Positions 34,189-42,528 of a stretch of DNA of 49,795 bases are shown here, in pieces. Source of the stretch: Candidatus Gastranaerophilales bacterium (GTDB lineage Bacteria; Cyanobacteriota; Vampirovibrionia; Gastranaerophilales; Gastranaerophilaceae). Under the pieces are notes generated by a model, which searched no databases, was not told the origin of the DNA, and saw only the letters and a list, made by a program, of their open reading frames with translations. How positions within the stretch are numbered: the first letter of the stretch is position 1; the number at the start of each line of letters is the position of its first letter. Where the stretch lies: positions 1 to 49,795 of the forward strand of contig CALUYN010000013.1 in the NCBI GenBank assembly GCA_944325025.1. Direction: 5' to 3'. Position numbers and translations under genes: made by a program.

Positions 34189-35322
34189 ATGGGAAATTTA
34201 TTGTTGAAAGATAAAGTTTTTGTTACACAGCCGGTTTTACCGGAGTTGTCAGATTTTAATAAATATTTACAAGAAATTTGGCAATCAAAGTGGTTGACTA
34301 ATATGGGTTCTAAACATAATGAACTTGAAAATGAATTAAAGTCAGTGTTAAAAGTCCCTTATGTTTCTTTATTTAATAATGGAACAATAGCTTTGTTAAC
34401 AGCAATTAAGGCGTTAGATCTTCCCTATGGGAGTGAAGTAATTACTACTCCCTTTACATTTGCTGCAACTCCGCACTGTATTGTATGGAATGGTTTAAAG
34501 CCTGTTTTTTGTGATGTAGAACCAGATACTATGACTATCAATGCTGATAAAATTGAATCATTAATTACCCCAAAAACATCTGCAATTGTTGGAGTCCATG
34601 TGTATGGTTTTCCCTGTGATGTAGAAAAGATTGATAAGATTGCTAAAAATTATAATTTAAAAGTCATTTATGATGCTGCACATGCGTTTTCTACAGAAAT
34701 AGACGGCAAAGGTATTGGAGCATTTGGTGATATAACAATGTTTTCTTTTCATGCAACTAAACTATTTAACACAATAGAAGGCGGCTGTTTAACATATAAC
34801 AATCCAGAATTAGTAAAAAAGGTATACAACCTAAGGAATTTTGGTATCAGGTCGGAAGAACTTGTTGAAGATATAGGTATAAATGGAAAACTTGATGAAA
34901 TCCGTTCAGCTGTCGGGCTATTGAATTTAAAAATTTATAAAGAAGAACAAAGAAAACGTGAAAAAATTAGAGAATTTTATAATTCAAGACTTTCAAAAGT
35001 TATTGGTATAAGGATTCCCCAAATGCCCGACAATGTTACTAATTCGTATCAATATTATCCTATCGTAATTGAAGACGATTATCCGATTTCAAGAAATGAA
35101 CTTTATGATAGATTGAAACAAAGAAATATTTTAACAAGAAAATATTTTTATCCGGCTTGTACTGATTATGAATGTTACAAAAATGATCTCGCTGTGAAGT
35201 TAGCAGATTTATCAGTTGTTAACGATATAAAAAATAGAGTTTTATGTCTGCCCTTTTACGGAGCATTACAGGAAAATGAGCTAGCCTATATATGTGAAGG
35301 AGTTGAAAATGCCTGCCAATAG
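34189..35322 (+). CDS. DegT/DnrJ/EryC1/StrS-family sugar-nucleotide aminotransferase
   Basis: 377 residues, full length for these PLP enzymes, which aminate keto groups of nucleotide-linked deoxysugars. The PLP lysine is K191 in FSFHATKLFNTIEGGC; D162 in YDAAHAF pairs with the pyridine nitrogen; WLTNMGSKHNELE and ITTPFTFAATPH are family hallmarks. Likely product: an amino-deoxy-hexose such as Qui4N or a 3-amino sugar; the position cannot be told. First gene of the cluster. It overlaps the next gene by 14 bases, so translation is coupled. No clear Shine-Dalgarno site. Confidence 0.93.
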   Translation: MGNLLLKDKVFVTQPVLPELSDFNKYLQEIWQSKWLTNMGSKHNELENELKSVLKVPYVSLFNNGTIALLTAIKALDLPYGSEVITTPFTFAATPHCIVWNGLKPVFCDVEPDTMTINADKIESLITPKTSAIVGVHVYGFPCDVEKIDKIAKNYNLKVIYDAAHAFSTEIDGKGIGAFGDITMFSFHATKLFNTIEGGCLTYNNPELVKKVYNLRNFGIRSEELVEDIGINGKLDEIRSAVGLLNLKIYKEEQRKREKIREFYNSRLSKVIGIRIPQMPDNVTNSYQYYPIVIEDDYPISRNELYDRLKQRNILTRKYFYPACTDYECYKNDLAVKLADLSVVNDIKNRVLCLPFYGALQENELAYICEGVENACQ

Positions 35323-37771
35323 TAAATTGACAAAATTATATCGTTTAGCAGGAATAAGAGGTCCAATTAAGAATAAGAAATTTTTTGAAGAAGTAAAGAA
35401 CGAATGTTCTAATGAAATTAAACTTCAAGATAATTATGATTTAACAGATTTACAGAATGCTGACAAAGCTATAATATTTCTTATACCTGGAAATAATAAA
35501 ATTTGCGGCGGCATAATGTCCATATATTCACTTTGTGAAGCTTCTAGAAAGTTTAATAAAGATTCTTTATGTATTCTTTCTACATTTCCTAACAGTAAGT
35601 ATACTTATTCAGTCAATAAAACTTTTCCTAATAATGAAAAAATTTATAGATTTTCACAAATTACAAAAAACTGTAAAAATTTGCAGGAAGCTATTGTGCA
35701 TATTCCAGAATATTATGTTAAGTATTTTTATAAAAATTTAAGTGAGGATGATCTTCATTTTTTCAAATCTATAAAAAATTTGCAATTTAATATTTTGAAC
35801 CAAAATATTGATTTAATGCCAAAACCTAAAAAATTGAAAAAATTGCGTAAATTGACAAAAAATATAACTCAAACAATAGCGCATGATCGGTGTGCAACTC
35901 AACAGGTGTGTAACAAATGGGGTATACCTACACATTTGATGTCTGTAAATATCGATGTAAGTAAATATAAGTCATATGATTTTGAAGAAAAAGAAAAAAT
36001 TATTGTCCTTTCAAATGATAAAAATGAACATAAGCTTGGTATAATTAATAAAATTAAACATGAGATGCCGGATTTTAAATTGATAACTGTCCAAAATATG
36101 ACATTTTCAGAATATATGGATTTAATAGCTAAAGCATATTTTACAATTACTTTTGGCGAAGGAATGGATGGATATTTTGGGCAGCCGCATAATGTAGGAA
36201 GTATTGGATTTGCAGTTTATAATGACGGTTTTTTCCCAAATAATGACTGGAGTAATTTATTAAATGTGTATAAGTCTTATAATGATATGTATAACAATAT
36301 CGTTAAAGACATGAAACAATTATTGAATGATAAAGAACTATATTATAAAACGGTAGAGATTGCGTTAAAAAAACAAAATAGTTTGTATAGAATTGATAAA
36401 TTTGAAGATAACGTCAAAAGATTCTACAGAAAAGAATATGATTTTTATCCTAAAAGTTACAAAACATGTTATACAAAAATTGAGAAAAAGGTGATAAATA
36501 TGATAAAAAAATTTTCTATCAAAAATTTAATAGAAAAATTTAAATTGATGCATGATAAATCATTATATATCGGTATTCCTGATGATTTAACATTGCAGTT
36601 GAGTTTTAATAATTATTGTAATTGCAAATGCAAATTTTGTTTTGAAAGTATTGCGAAGACTAAAGAAGAACGAGCTGTAATTCCTGAAAAGTGGTTGTAT
36701 GATGATTTGGTTACATTATATCCAAAAACTGCTAATATAGTTACAACGTATGGTGAGATAACATGTTGTAAAGAGGGGTATGAATTTTTAAATTATATTC
36801 ATAAAAATTATCCTCATATAAATAATTTTATAGAAACAAACGGTATAACTTTTGATGAAAAGTGGGCAGAGTTGGCGTCTGAGAATTTAATGAGGGTTCA
36901 TTTTTCTATTAATGCAATCAATGAAGAATATTTTAAAAAAACTGTTTGGGATAAAGATGGAGTGTACCCGGTTATACAAAAAAACTTTAATAATTATGTA
37001 TCAATGCTCGAAAGAAAAAATCTTTCAGCTTTTAAACCGTCTGTATCTTGTGTTATAAGTTCAGTAAATTATGATACGATAGTTGAATTTGTAAGACAAT
37101 ATGTAAATAAAGGTACGCAGGTTATTGTTTTTTATTTTGAAACTGAAGAAAATGAAACTCTTGCAAATAATGCTGCTAAAAGTACAGCCGTGGAGGATGC
37201 TTTAATAACTCTAATAGAACTTGAAAAACTATTGAAAGGTAAAGTTCAACTGTATTTTAGACTTTTTTCGCCAACAAATAATTTAAACAAATATGATGAT
37301 ATTGTGGCTCAAACGAAAGTTGAAGATTTACAAAGAAAATACCTTGATATTTATGAAATAACAAAAGATTGGGACTTAAAGAAATTGTATCTGGAAAAAG
37401 ACAAAATAAGGAGAGAAAAAGGTAAAAGAGCTTATTCATATTACGAGGAAGTTACAAATGTTTGCTATCATCAAGGTAATGTATGTGGAAATATTATATG
37501 TACTAACCCATGGAAAAACATCAGGATAAGACCAAACGGAGCTTTTGATGTTTGTTCTTGGAGATCCCACAGACAAAATTTGAAAAAATATATTAAAAAT
37601 AATAAAATTGATTTTGAAGCGGTATTTAACAGTTATTTTTATAGAAAGTTAAGAAAAGATTTTCAAAAGAAACGTTATAATGGCTGTATGCCGAATTGTC
37701 CTGGTATGGAAAATATATCTGTCGAAGAATTTAATAACGAGTACGATTTAAATATAGTTGAAAAGGTGTAA
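35309..37771 (+). CDS. Glycosyltransferase-radical SAM/SPASM fusion protein
   Basis: 820 residues from ATG 35309 (AAGGAG at 35297). Residues 1-395 resemble a GT-B glycosyltransferase of the WsaF kind: IIFLIPGNNKICGGIMSIYS, IVLSNDKNEHKLGIINKI and the late ITFGEGMDGYFGQP donor region. Residues 400-820 are a radical SAM enzyme with C437-x3-C441-x2-C444 (NCKCKFC). A SPASM-like C-terminal set of cysteines follows (CYHQGNVCGNIIC, FDVCSW, NGCMPNCPG). At the boundary, AAGGTG (36488-36493) lies six bases before an in-frame ATG (36500, residue 398), so a separate 423-residue radical SAM protein may also be made. What it modifies is unknown; an unusual sugar or acyl modification is inferred from context. 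Confidence 0.82.
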   Translation: MPANSKLTKLYRLAGIRGPIKNKKFFEEVKNECSNEIKLQDNYDLTDLQNADKAIIFLIPGNNKICGGIMSIYSLCEASRKFNKDSLCILSTFPNSKYTYSVNKTFPNNEKIYRFSQITKNCKNLQEAIVHIPEYYVKYFYKNLSEDDLHFFKSIKNLQFNILNQNIDLMPKPKKLKKLRKLTKNITQTIAHDRCATQQVCNKWGIPTHLMSVNIDVSKYKSYDFEEKEKIIVLSNDKNEHKLGIINKIKHEMPDFKLITVQNMTFSEYMDLIAKAYFTITFGEGMDGYFGQPHNVGSIGFAVYNDGFFPNNDWSNLLNVYKSYNDMYNNIVKDMKQLLNDKELYYKTVEIALKKQNSLYRIDKFEDNVKRFYRKEYDFYPKSYKTCYTKIEKKVINMIKKFSIKNLIEKFKLMHDKSLYIGIPDDLTLQLSFNNYCNCKCKFCFESIAKTKEERAVIPEKWLYDDLVTLYPKTANIVTTYGEITCCKEGYEFLNYIHKNYPHINNFIETNGITFDEKWAELASENLMRVHFSINAINEEYFKKTVWDKDGVYPVIQKNFNNYVSMLERKNLSAFKPSVSCVISSVNYDTIVEFVRQYVNKGTQVIVFYFETEENETLANNAAKSTAVEDALITLIELEKLLKGKVQLYFRLFSPTNNLNKYDDIVAQTKVEDLQRKYLDIYEITKDWDLKKLYLEKDKIRREKGKRAYSYYEEVTNVCYHQGNVCGNIICTNPWKNIRIRPNGAFDVCSWRSHRQNLKKYIKNNKIDFEAVFNSYFYRKLRKDFQKKRYNGCMPNCPGMENISVEEFNNEYDLNIVEKV

Positions 37772-37775
37772 AAGG

Positions 37776-38420
37776 TTGAAAAATATATTTTTTATAGGTG
37801 CCGGCGGCTTTGCAAGTGAATGTTATTGTTATTTGCAAGATATAATGAAAGTAGATAAAGATATTATATTTAAAGGTTTTTTGTCAACGAGTAATGACTT
37901 AGCTCAATATGGTTTATCTGATTTATACTTGGGCAGCTATGATGATTATGAATTTCAAGAATATGATTATGCAGTCATAGCAATAGGAACTCCATCAATA
38001 CGAAAACAAATATATTTTATGCTGAAAAAAAGAGGAGTAAAGTTATATACTTTAATATCACCTTATTCTGTGGTTCCTGAACAAAAAAATTTAGGAGAAG
38101 GCTCAATTATAGCTAATTTTGTAACAATTGCTGCAAATGCTAAAATAGGAGTGTGTAATGTAATAAATTCCTTATCGGCAGTAGGTCATGATGTAGAGAT
38201 AAGTAATTTTAATGTCATATCATCTCATGCAGATATTTGCGGAAATACAAAAATTGGAAATTGTAATTTTTTTGGTTCAAGATGTTCAACTTTACCACAT
38301 ACAGTAATTGGAGATAATAATAAAATTGCAGCAGGCAGTGTATTATATAAAAAATACAGAGATAACAACGTAATACAAGGAAACCCTGCTGTTTGTATAT
38401 GTAAAACGGAGGATTTATGA
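37776..38420 (+). CDS. PglD/NeuD-like sugar acyltransferase
   Basis: 214 residues, TTG start at 37776 with AAAAGGTG seven bases upstream; a TTG at 37758 is the alternative. Rossmann-like N-terminus IFFIGAGGFASECYCYL, then a left-handed beta-helix built from hexapeptide repeats (IANFVTIAANAKIGVCNVIN and following). The catalytic His candidate is VGHDVEI and the end is GNPAVCIC. PglD-type enzymes N-acylate UDP/dTDP-4-amino sugars. With two carrier proteins next to it, the donor may be acyl-ACP rather than acetyl-CoA. It overlaps the next gene by four bases (ATGA). Confidence 0.88.
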   Translation: MKNIFFIGAGGFASECYCYLQDIMKVDKDIIFKGFLSTSNDLAQYGLSDLYLGSYDDYEFQEYDYAVIAIGTPSIRKQIYFMLKKRGVKLYTLISPYSVVPEQKNLGEGSIIANFVTIAANAKIGVCNVINSLSAVGHDVEISNFNVISSHADICGNTKIGNCNFFGSRCSTLPHTVIGDNNKIAAGSVLYKKYRDNNVIQGNPAVCICKTEDL

Positions 38421-38650
38421 TAAGAGAAAAAGTCTTAGAAATTTTGATGGAAAACAGACCTGATATTGAAAATATAGAAAATGCGGAATTAGTAAATGAC
38501 GGGTTACTGGATTCTTTTGATATAGTAACACTTGTTACGGATTTGGATAAAGCTTTTGAGATTAACATAGATGGGGCAGATATAACTCCAGAGAATTTTA
38601 ACACAGTAGATTCAATAGTTGAGTTAGTAAAAAAGAACGGAGCAAAATAA
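38417..38650 (+). CDS. Acyl carrier protein 1
   Basis: 77 residues, acidic. NDGLLDSFDIVTLV carries the phosphopantetheine serine S33 (DSF in place of the usual DSL). Size and helices fit an ACP. It overlaps the acyltransferase gene by four bases and is followed by a KAS III, so it is probably a dedicated carrier for this cluster rather than the fatty-acid ACP. Confidence 0.88.
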   Translation: MIREKVLEILMENRPDIENIENAELVNDGLLDSFDIVTLVTDLDKAFEINIDGADITPENFNTVDSIVELVKKNGAK

Positions 38651-38651
38651 A

Positions 38652-39710
38652 TTGCATTTTGAGTTTAAAAATAAAAAAATTACTGGAATATTGACAATAG
38701 TTCCGAAAAATACCGTAAAATTTGATGATGAAATTGAAAATTATAATTTTACAGCAAAACAATCAATGAAATTGAAACTTGTCATGGGATATGATGAGCG
38801 CAGAGTTGCTACAACAGGTGTTTGTTCTTCCGATTTATGTGAATATGGGATGAATTATCTGTTTGATAATAATTTATTAAAAAAAGATGAGGTTGATGCA
38901 TTAATTATGGTAACGCAGTCACCTGATTATTTTATGCCTGCAACTTCCTGTATTTTACATGGAAAATTGGGCTTAAAAAAAGAAACATATTGTATTGATA
39001 TTAATCAAGGATGTGCCGGTTTTATTATAGGTTTAATTCAAGCATTTATGCTTTTGGAGCAAGATACAATAAATAAAGTTGTATTATTAAATGCGGATGT
39101 GTTGAGCCCTAAAATTTCTAAAAAGGATAGAAATTCAGCTCCGCTTGCAGGTGATGCAGCATCTGTAACAATTATAGAAAAATCAGAAGAGTCTTCTAAA
39201 ATTATAGCTGATGTTAATTTTGACGGGAGTAATGCACTATGCTTGAATATTCCTGCAGGAGGGTTTAGAATACCATCAACATCTGAAACTGCTATTATGA
39301 AAGAAGATGAAGCAGGTAATTTGCGATCACTTGATAATCTTGTGATGAAAGGTGACGATGTATTTAATTTTGTTTTAAATAAAGTTCCGGAACAAATTGA
39401 AAATTTGTTGCACTCTGAAAATTTATCGAATGACGATATAGATTATTTTATCTGTCATCAGCCTAATCGGTTTATGCTTCAAAAGTTAGCAGATAAACTG
39501 GGGGTGAGTTACGACAAACTGCCTAATAATATTGTTGAGCATTTTGGCAATGCATCTGGCGTTACAATTCCTACAAATATATCTTTTAATTTAAAAGAGC
39601 AAGATAGAAAATTAAAAGTTTGTTTATCGGGTTTTGGTGTTGGATTAACATGGGCAAGTATGATTTTGGATTTAGATGTGTTAAAATTTAATAAACTTAT
39701 AGAATTTTAA
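38652..39710 (+). CDS. 3-oxoacyl-ACP synthase III (FabH-like)
   Basis: 352 residues with TTG start at 38652 (CGGAGC upstream). Thiolase-fold condensing enzyme with the Cys-His-Asn triad: C121 (DINQGCAGFIIGL), H269 (ICHQPNRFML) and N300 (HFGNASGVTIPTN). It joins an acyl-CoA to malonyl-ACP. Position between two ACP genes and before an SDR suggests it makes an acetoacetyl-type chain for later reduction. Confidence 0.92.
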   Translation: MHFEFKNKKITGILTIVPKNTVKFDDEIENYNFTAKQSMKLKLVMGYDERRVATTGVCSSDLCEYGMNYLFDNNLLKKDEVDALIMVTQSPDYFMPATSCILHGKLGLKKETYCIDINQGCAGFIIGLIQAFMLLEQDTINKVVLLNADVLSPKISKKDRNSAPLAGDAASVTIIEKSEESSKIIADVNFDGSNALCLNIPAGGFRIPSTSETAIMKEDEAGNLRSLDNLVMKGDDVFNFVLNKVPEQIENLLHSENLSNDDIDYFICHQPNRFMLQKLADKLGVSYDKLPNNIVEHFGNASGVTIPTNISFNLKEQDRKLKVCLSGFGVGLTWASMILDLDVLKFNKLIEF

Positions 39711-39724
39711 AAGGAGATTTTTAA

Positions 39725-39937
39725 ATGGATATAAAAAAATTTGAAGAAAACTTAGCGGATATTCTTGATGTTAATGAAATACATGATGATGATGTTTTAG
39801 AAAAATTTGATGAATTTGATTCTCTTGCTATATTGTCAATAATATCAATTATAGGTACAAATTTTTCAAAGACAGTTTCTATTCAAGATATAAAGAACGC
39901 TAAAACAATAAAAGGGCTAAAGGATTTAGTTAAATAA
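39725..39937 (+). CDS. Acyl carrier protein 2
   Basis: 70 residues, acidic, short. FDEFDSLAILSII holds the candidate phosphopantetheine serine S33. AAGGAG precedes the ATG. Its stop codon TAA overlaps the next ATG by one base. A second, divergent ACP in the same cluster suggests two chain-handling steps or two acceptors. Confidence 0.83.
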   Translation: MDIKKFEENLADILDVNEIHDDDVLEKFDEFDSLAILSIISIIGTNFSKTVSIQDIKNAKTIKGLKDLVK

Positions 39938-40683
39938 TGAATAAAGAGTATTTATTAATTACAGGAGCAAGTTCAGGAATAGGAAGGCAGTGTGCAATTC
40001 AACTTTCCAAACAATATAATTTAATATTATGTGCAAGAAGATATGACAAACTTGAAGAAACAAAATCAATGTGTAAAAATCCGCAAAACCATTTAATTTT
40101 TTCTTATGATTTGTCCGATACAGAAAATCTTGAAACATCTCTTATAGATTTTATAAAAATTAATGATATAGTTATAACCAAATTTTTACATAGTGCTGGA
40201 ACTATCGGTTTGCAGTCATTAAAGTTGGTTGATTCTGATTTTATGTTGAATTGTTTAAAAATTAATTTGGTTAGTGCAGAGCTAATTGTTAAAGTTTTGT
40301 CAAGTAAACGTTATAATCAATCAGCTTTAGATTCTGTTGTCTTTATTTCAAGTAATATTTCAAATATGGGTGCAAAAGGGTTTAGTACATATTCAGCATC
40401 AAAAGCGGGATTAGATGGAATGATGAGGAGTTTGGCAATAGAATTAGCTCCAAAAGTCAGGATAAATTCAATTTTACCCGGGGGGATGAAAACAGAAATG
40501 ACAAAAGATATTGACGCAAATGAAGAAGTGTCTAAAAGACTTGAATCTTCATTCCCATTAGGGCAGGGCAAACCTCAATATATTGCTGATGCTGCTGAAT
40601 TTCTTTTTTCAGATAAAGCAAGTTGGATAACCGGTCAGCAATTAACGGTAGATGGTGGAAGAACTATAAATATATCTAGTTAA
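39937..40683 (+). CDS. Short-chain dehydrogenase/reductase (FabG-like)
   Basis: 248 residues. NAD(P) motif TGASSGIG (9-16), catalytic S139, Y152 and K156 (YSASK), substrate-loop end SILPGGMKTEM and C-terminal ITGQQLTVDGG, all as in 3-oxoacyl-ACP reductases. Following KAS III and ACP, it would reduce a 3-oxoacyl-ACP to the 3-hydroxyacyl form. Converges with and overlaps the GNAT gene by eight bases. Confidence 0.92.
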   Translation: MNKEYLLITGASSGIGRQCAIQLSKQYNLILCARRYDKLEETKSMCKNPQNHLIFSYDLSDTENLETSLIDFIKINDIVITKFLHSAGTIGLQSLKLVDSDFMLNCLKINLVSAELIVKVLSSKRYNQSALDSVVFISSNISNMGAKGFSTYSASKAGLDGMMRSLAIELAPKVRINSILPGGMKTEMTKDIDANEEVSKRLESSFPLGQGKPQYIADAAEFLFSDKASWITGQQLTVDGGRTINISS

Positions 40684-41509
40684 TATTATAGTTTTTAGAT
40701 TTAATATTATTTTTTAATTGATAATTTATAAATATGTAGTTTTTTAAACTATCAGAATTAAATCCAAAATATTTATAAAAATTTAAAGCATGCTGATTAT
40801 AAATAATATCAACCCATAAATAACAATACACGTAATTTAATCTCATTAACTCTGAAAAAAAACAATCCCAAAGTTTTATAGTATTTGCAGAAATCCTATC
40901 AAAACTTAAAAACTGATCCAATATAGCTGTTTGCCGACCTTCTGGTTTGTAAATTGCGAATGAAGCAAGTTCTTTATTTGTGTTTCTTACAACTATAATT
41001 TGTTTGTTTGTTATCAAATTGTGAAGATTAGCTTTATCAGGCAAGTGTGAAGCATGATAATCGAATGTGTTGTATAAGCCGTTATAAATTGTATCAATAT
41101 CATCTATATTTGCATATTCAATTTCATCTTCAGAATATGATTTTGTTTTTTTTATTTTTGAAATAGCACACTTCATCCTTTCATATGTTGTATCATATTC
41201 AAGATATTTTGTGAAAATATTATAAAGTTTTTCAGGAAGTTCTTGTTTTGACAACACTTCAAGACTTATAGCTTTATCTTTTGGAAGCTGTTGAAGCAGT
41301 TGTTCAAAATATTCAATGCTTATATAAGCAAAGTATGCCCTGTAAATTTCTTTGTCAGGTTGTAAACATAGAACAGCCTTCTCATTTTCAAGATAATATA
41401 TATCATCATCAAGTGGATTTAAAAAATAATTGGTATTAAAATTTTTAATATCCAATTTTCTTAACTGTGAAAACTTTTCTTTTATTAAAGCAGATTTTAT
41501 TTTTTGCAT
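40676..41509 (-). CDS. GNAT-like acyltransferase
   Basis: 277 residues. The C-terminal half ends in LWVDIIYNQHALNFYKYFGF, the final helix-strand pattern of GNAT N-acyltransferases, preceded by IIVVRNTNKELASFAIY (beta-bulge region). The N-terminal half (about 1-125) is not recognised and may be a second, degenerate GNAT fold. AAAGGAA precedes the ATG. It is on the opposite strand inside the cluster. A role in N-acylating the sugar or another metabolite is inferred. Confidence 0.72.
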   Translation of the reverse strand: MQKIKSALIKEKFSQLRKLDIKNFNTNYFLNPLDDDIYYLENEKAVLCLQPDKEIYRAYFAYISIEYFEQLLQQLPKDKAISLEVLSKQELPEKLYNIFTKYLEYDTTYERMKCAISKIKKTKSYSEDEIEYANIDDIDTIYNGLYNTFDYHASHLPDKANLHNLITNKQIIVVRNTNKELASFAIYKPEGRQTAILDQFLSFDRISANTIKLWDCFFSELMRLNYVYCYLWVDIIYNQHALNFYKYFGFNSDSLKNYIFINYQLKNNIKSKNYNIN

Positions 41510-41566
41510 TTTATATATTTCCTTTTAATATATTTATTATAGAATAAAAACAGGAAAGAGTATAAT

Positions 41567-42517
41567 ATGGAAAATTTATTAACAGTAAATGTTGTAACTT
41601 ATAACCATGCAGAATATATAAAAGAATGTCTGGATTCTCTATTGAGCCAGGAAACAAATTTTGGATATATTATTAGAATATTTGATGATTGTTCAACTGA
41701 TGGTACAACGGAAATATGTCAACAATATGAGGAAAAATACCCTGATAAAGTATTTCTTTTCCCAAATAGCGTCAATGAAAATTTACATAATTGTATAAGA
41801 TCTTATGAAAATATAAAAACTAAATACTATATGTATATAGAAGGTGATGATTATTGCTGTGATAATTCTAAATTTCAAAAACAAATTGATATTTTAGAAG
41901 CACATCCGGAGTATGTTTTTTGTGCACATAATACAAAAATATCTGGCGGTAATTTAGGACGTGAGATAAGTAAAAGACAGGGTGAATATGAACCTCTTGA
42001 TGAAGGTGTGCTTATTGAGAAAAATTTTATTTCTCCTCATATATCATCCAAAATAGTAAGAACCGAATGTATAAAGATTGATAAAGATAATCCCAAACCT
42101 TATTTATTTGATGCCACTCAAACAATGATACAGCTTATGCAAGGTAAAGCTTACCATATAGGTAAGACGATGACTGTTTATAGAGTATCTTTGAAAGGAT
42201 GTTTTTCAAGTTTGGATTATCTGCATAAAATAAAACGTTTTAAGTCTGAGTTATTAAATTTTAATGAATATACTAAAGGAAAATATGAACCGCTAGTCAT
42301 AAAATTAATTGCAGCTCAAACAATGTTTTATATAATGTCTGAGTGTAAGGCAAATAAAGGACATGAAAAAATATTTTATAATTTGAGAAATGTTAACAGT
42401 CGAAAAGCTTTGAAAAGATATTTATTTCCATTATTTGTAACTGATATATTGAATTTACCAAGGGATATAATAAGACTAATAAAAGAATATTATATTTCTA
42501 AACAAGTAAAAAATTAA
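41567..42517 (+). CDS. Family 2 glycosyltransferase
   Basis: 316 residues, GT-A fold. N-terminal TVNVVTYNHAEYIKECLDSL, FDDCSTDGTTEI (nucleotide-binding DD at 40-41) and EGDDYCC with the DxD-like metal site at 92-95. No membrane segment until the C-terminus, which is basic. It would add a sugar to a growing glycan, perhaps the modified amino sugar made by the neighbouring genes. GGAAAGAG precedes the ATG. Confidence 0.9.
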   Translation: MENLLTVNVVTYNHAEYIKECLDSLLSQETNFGYIIRIFDDCSTDGTTEICQQYEEKYPDKVFLFPNSVNENLHNCIRSYENIKTKYYMYIEGDDYCCDNSKFQKQIDILEAHPEYVFCAHNTKISGGNLGREISKRQGEYEPLDEGVLIEKNFISPHISSKIVRTECIKIDKDNPKPYLFDATQTMIQLMQGKAYHIGKTMTVYRVSLKGCFSSLDYLHKIKRFKSELLNFNEYTKGKYEPLVIKLIAAQTMFYIMSECKANKGHEKIFYNLRNVNSRKALKRYLFPLFVTDILNLPRDIIRLIKEYYISKQVKN

Positions 42518-42528
42518 TATGAATTAAG

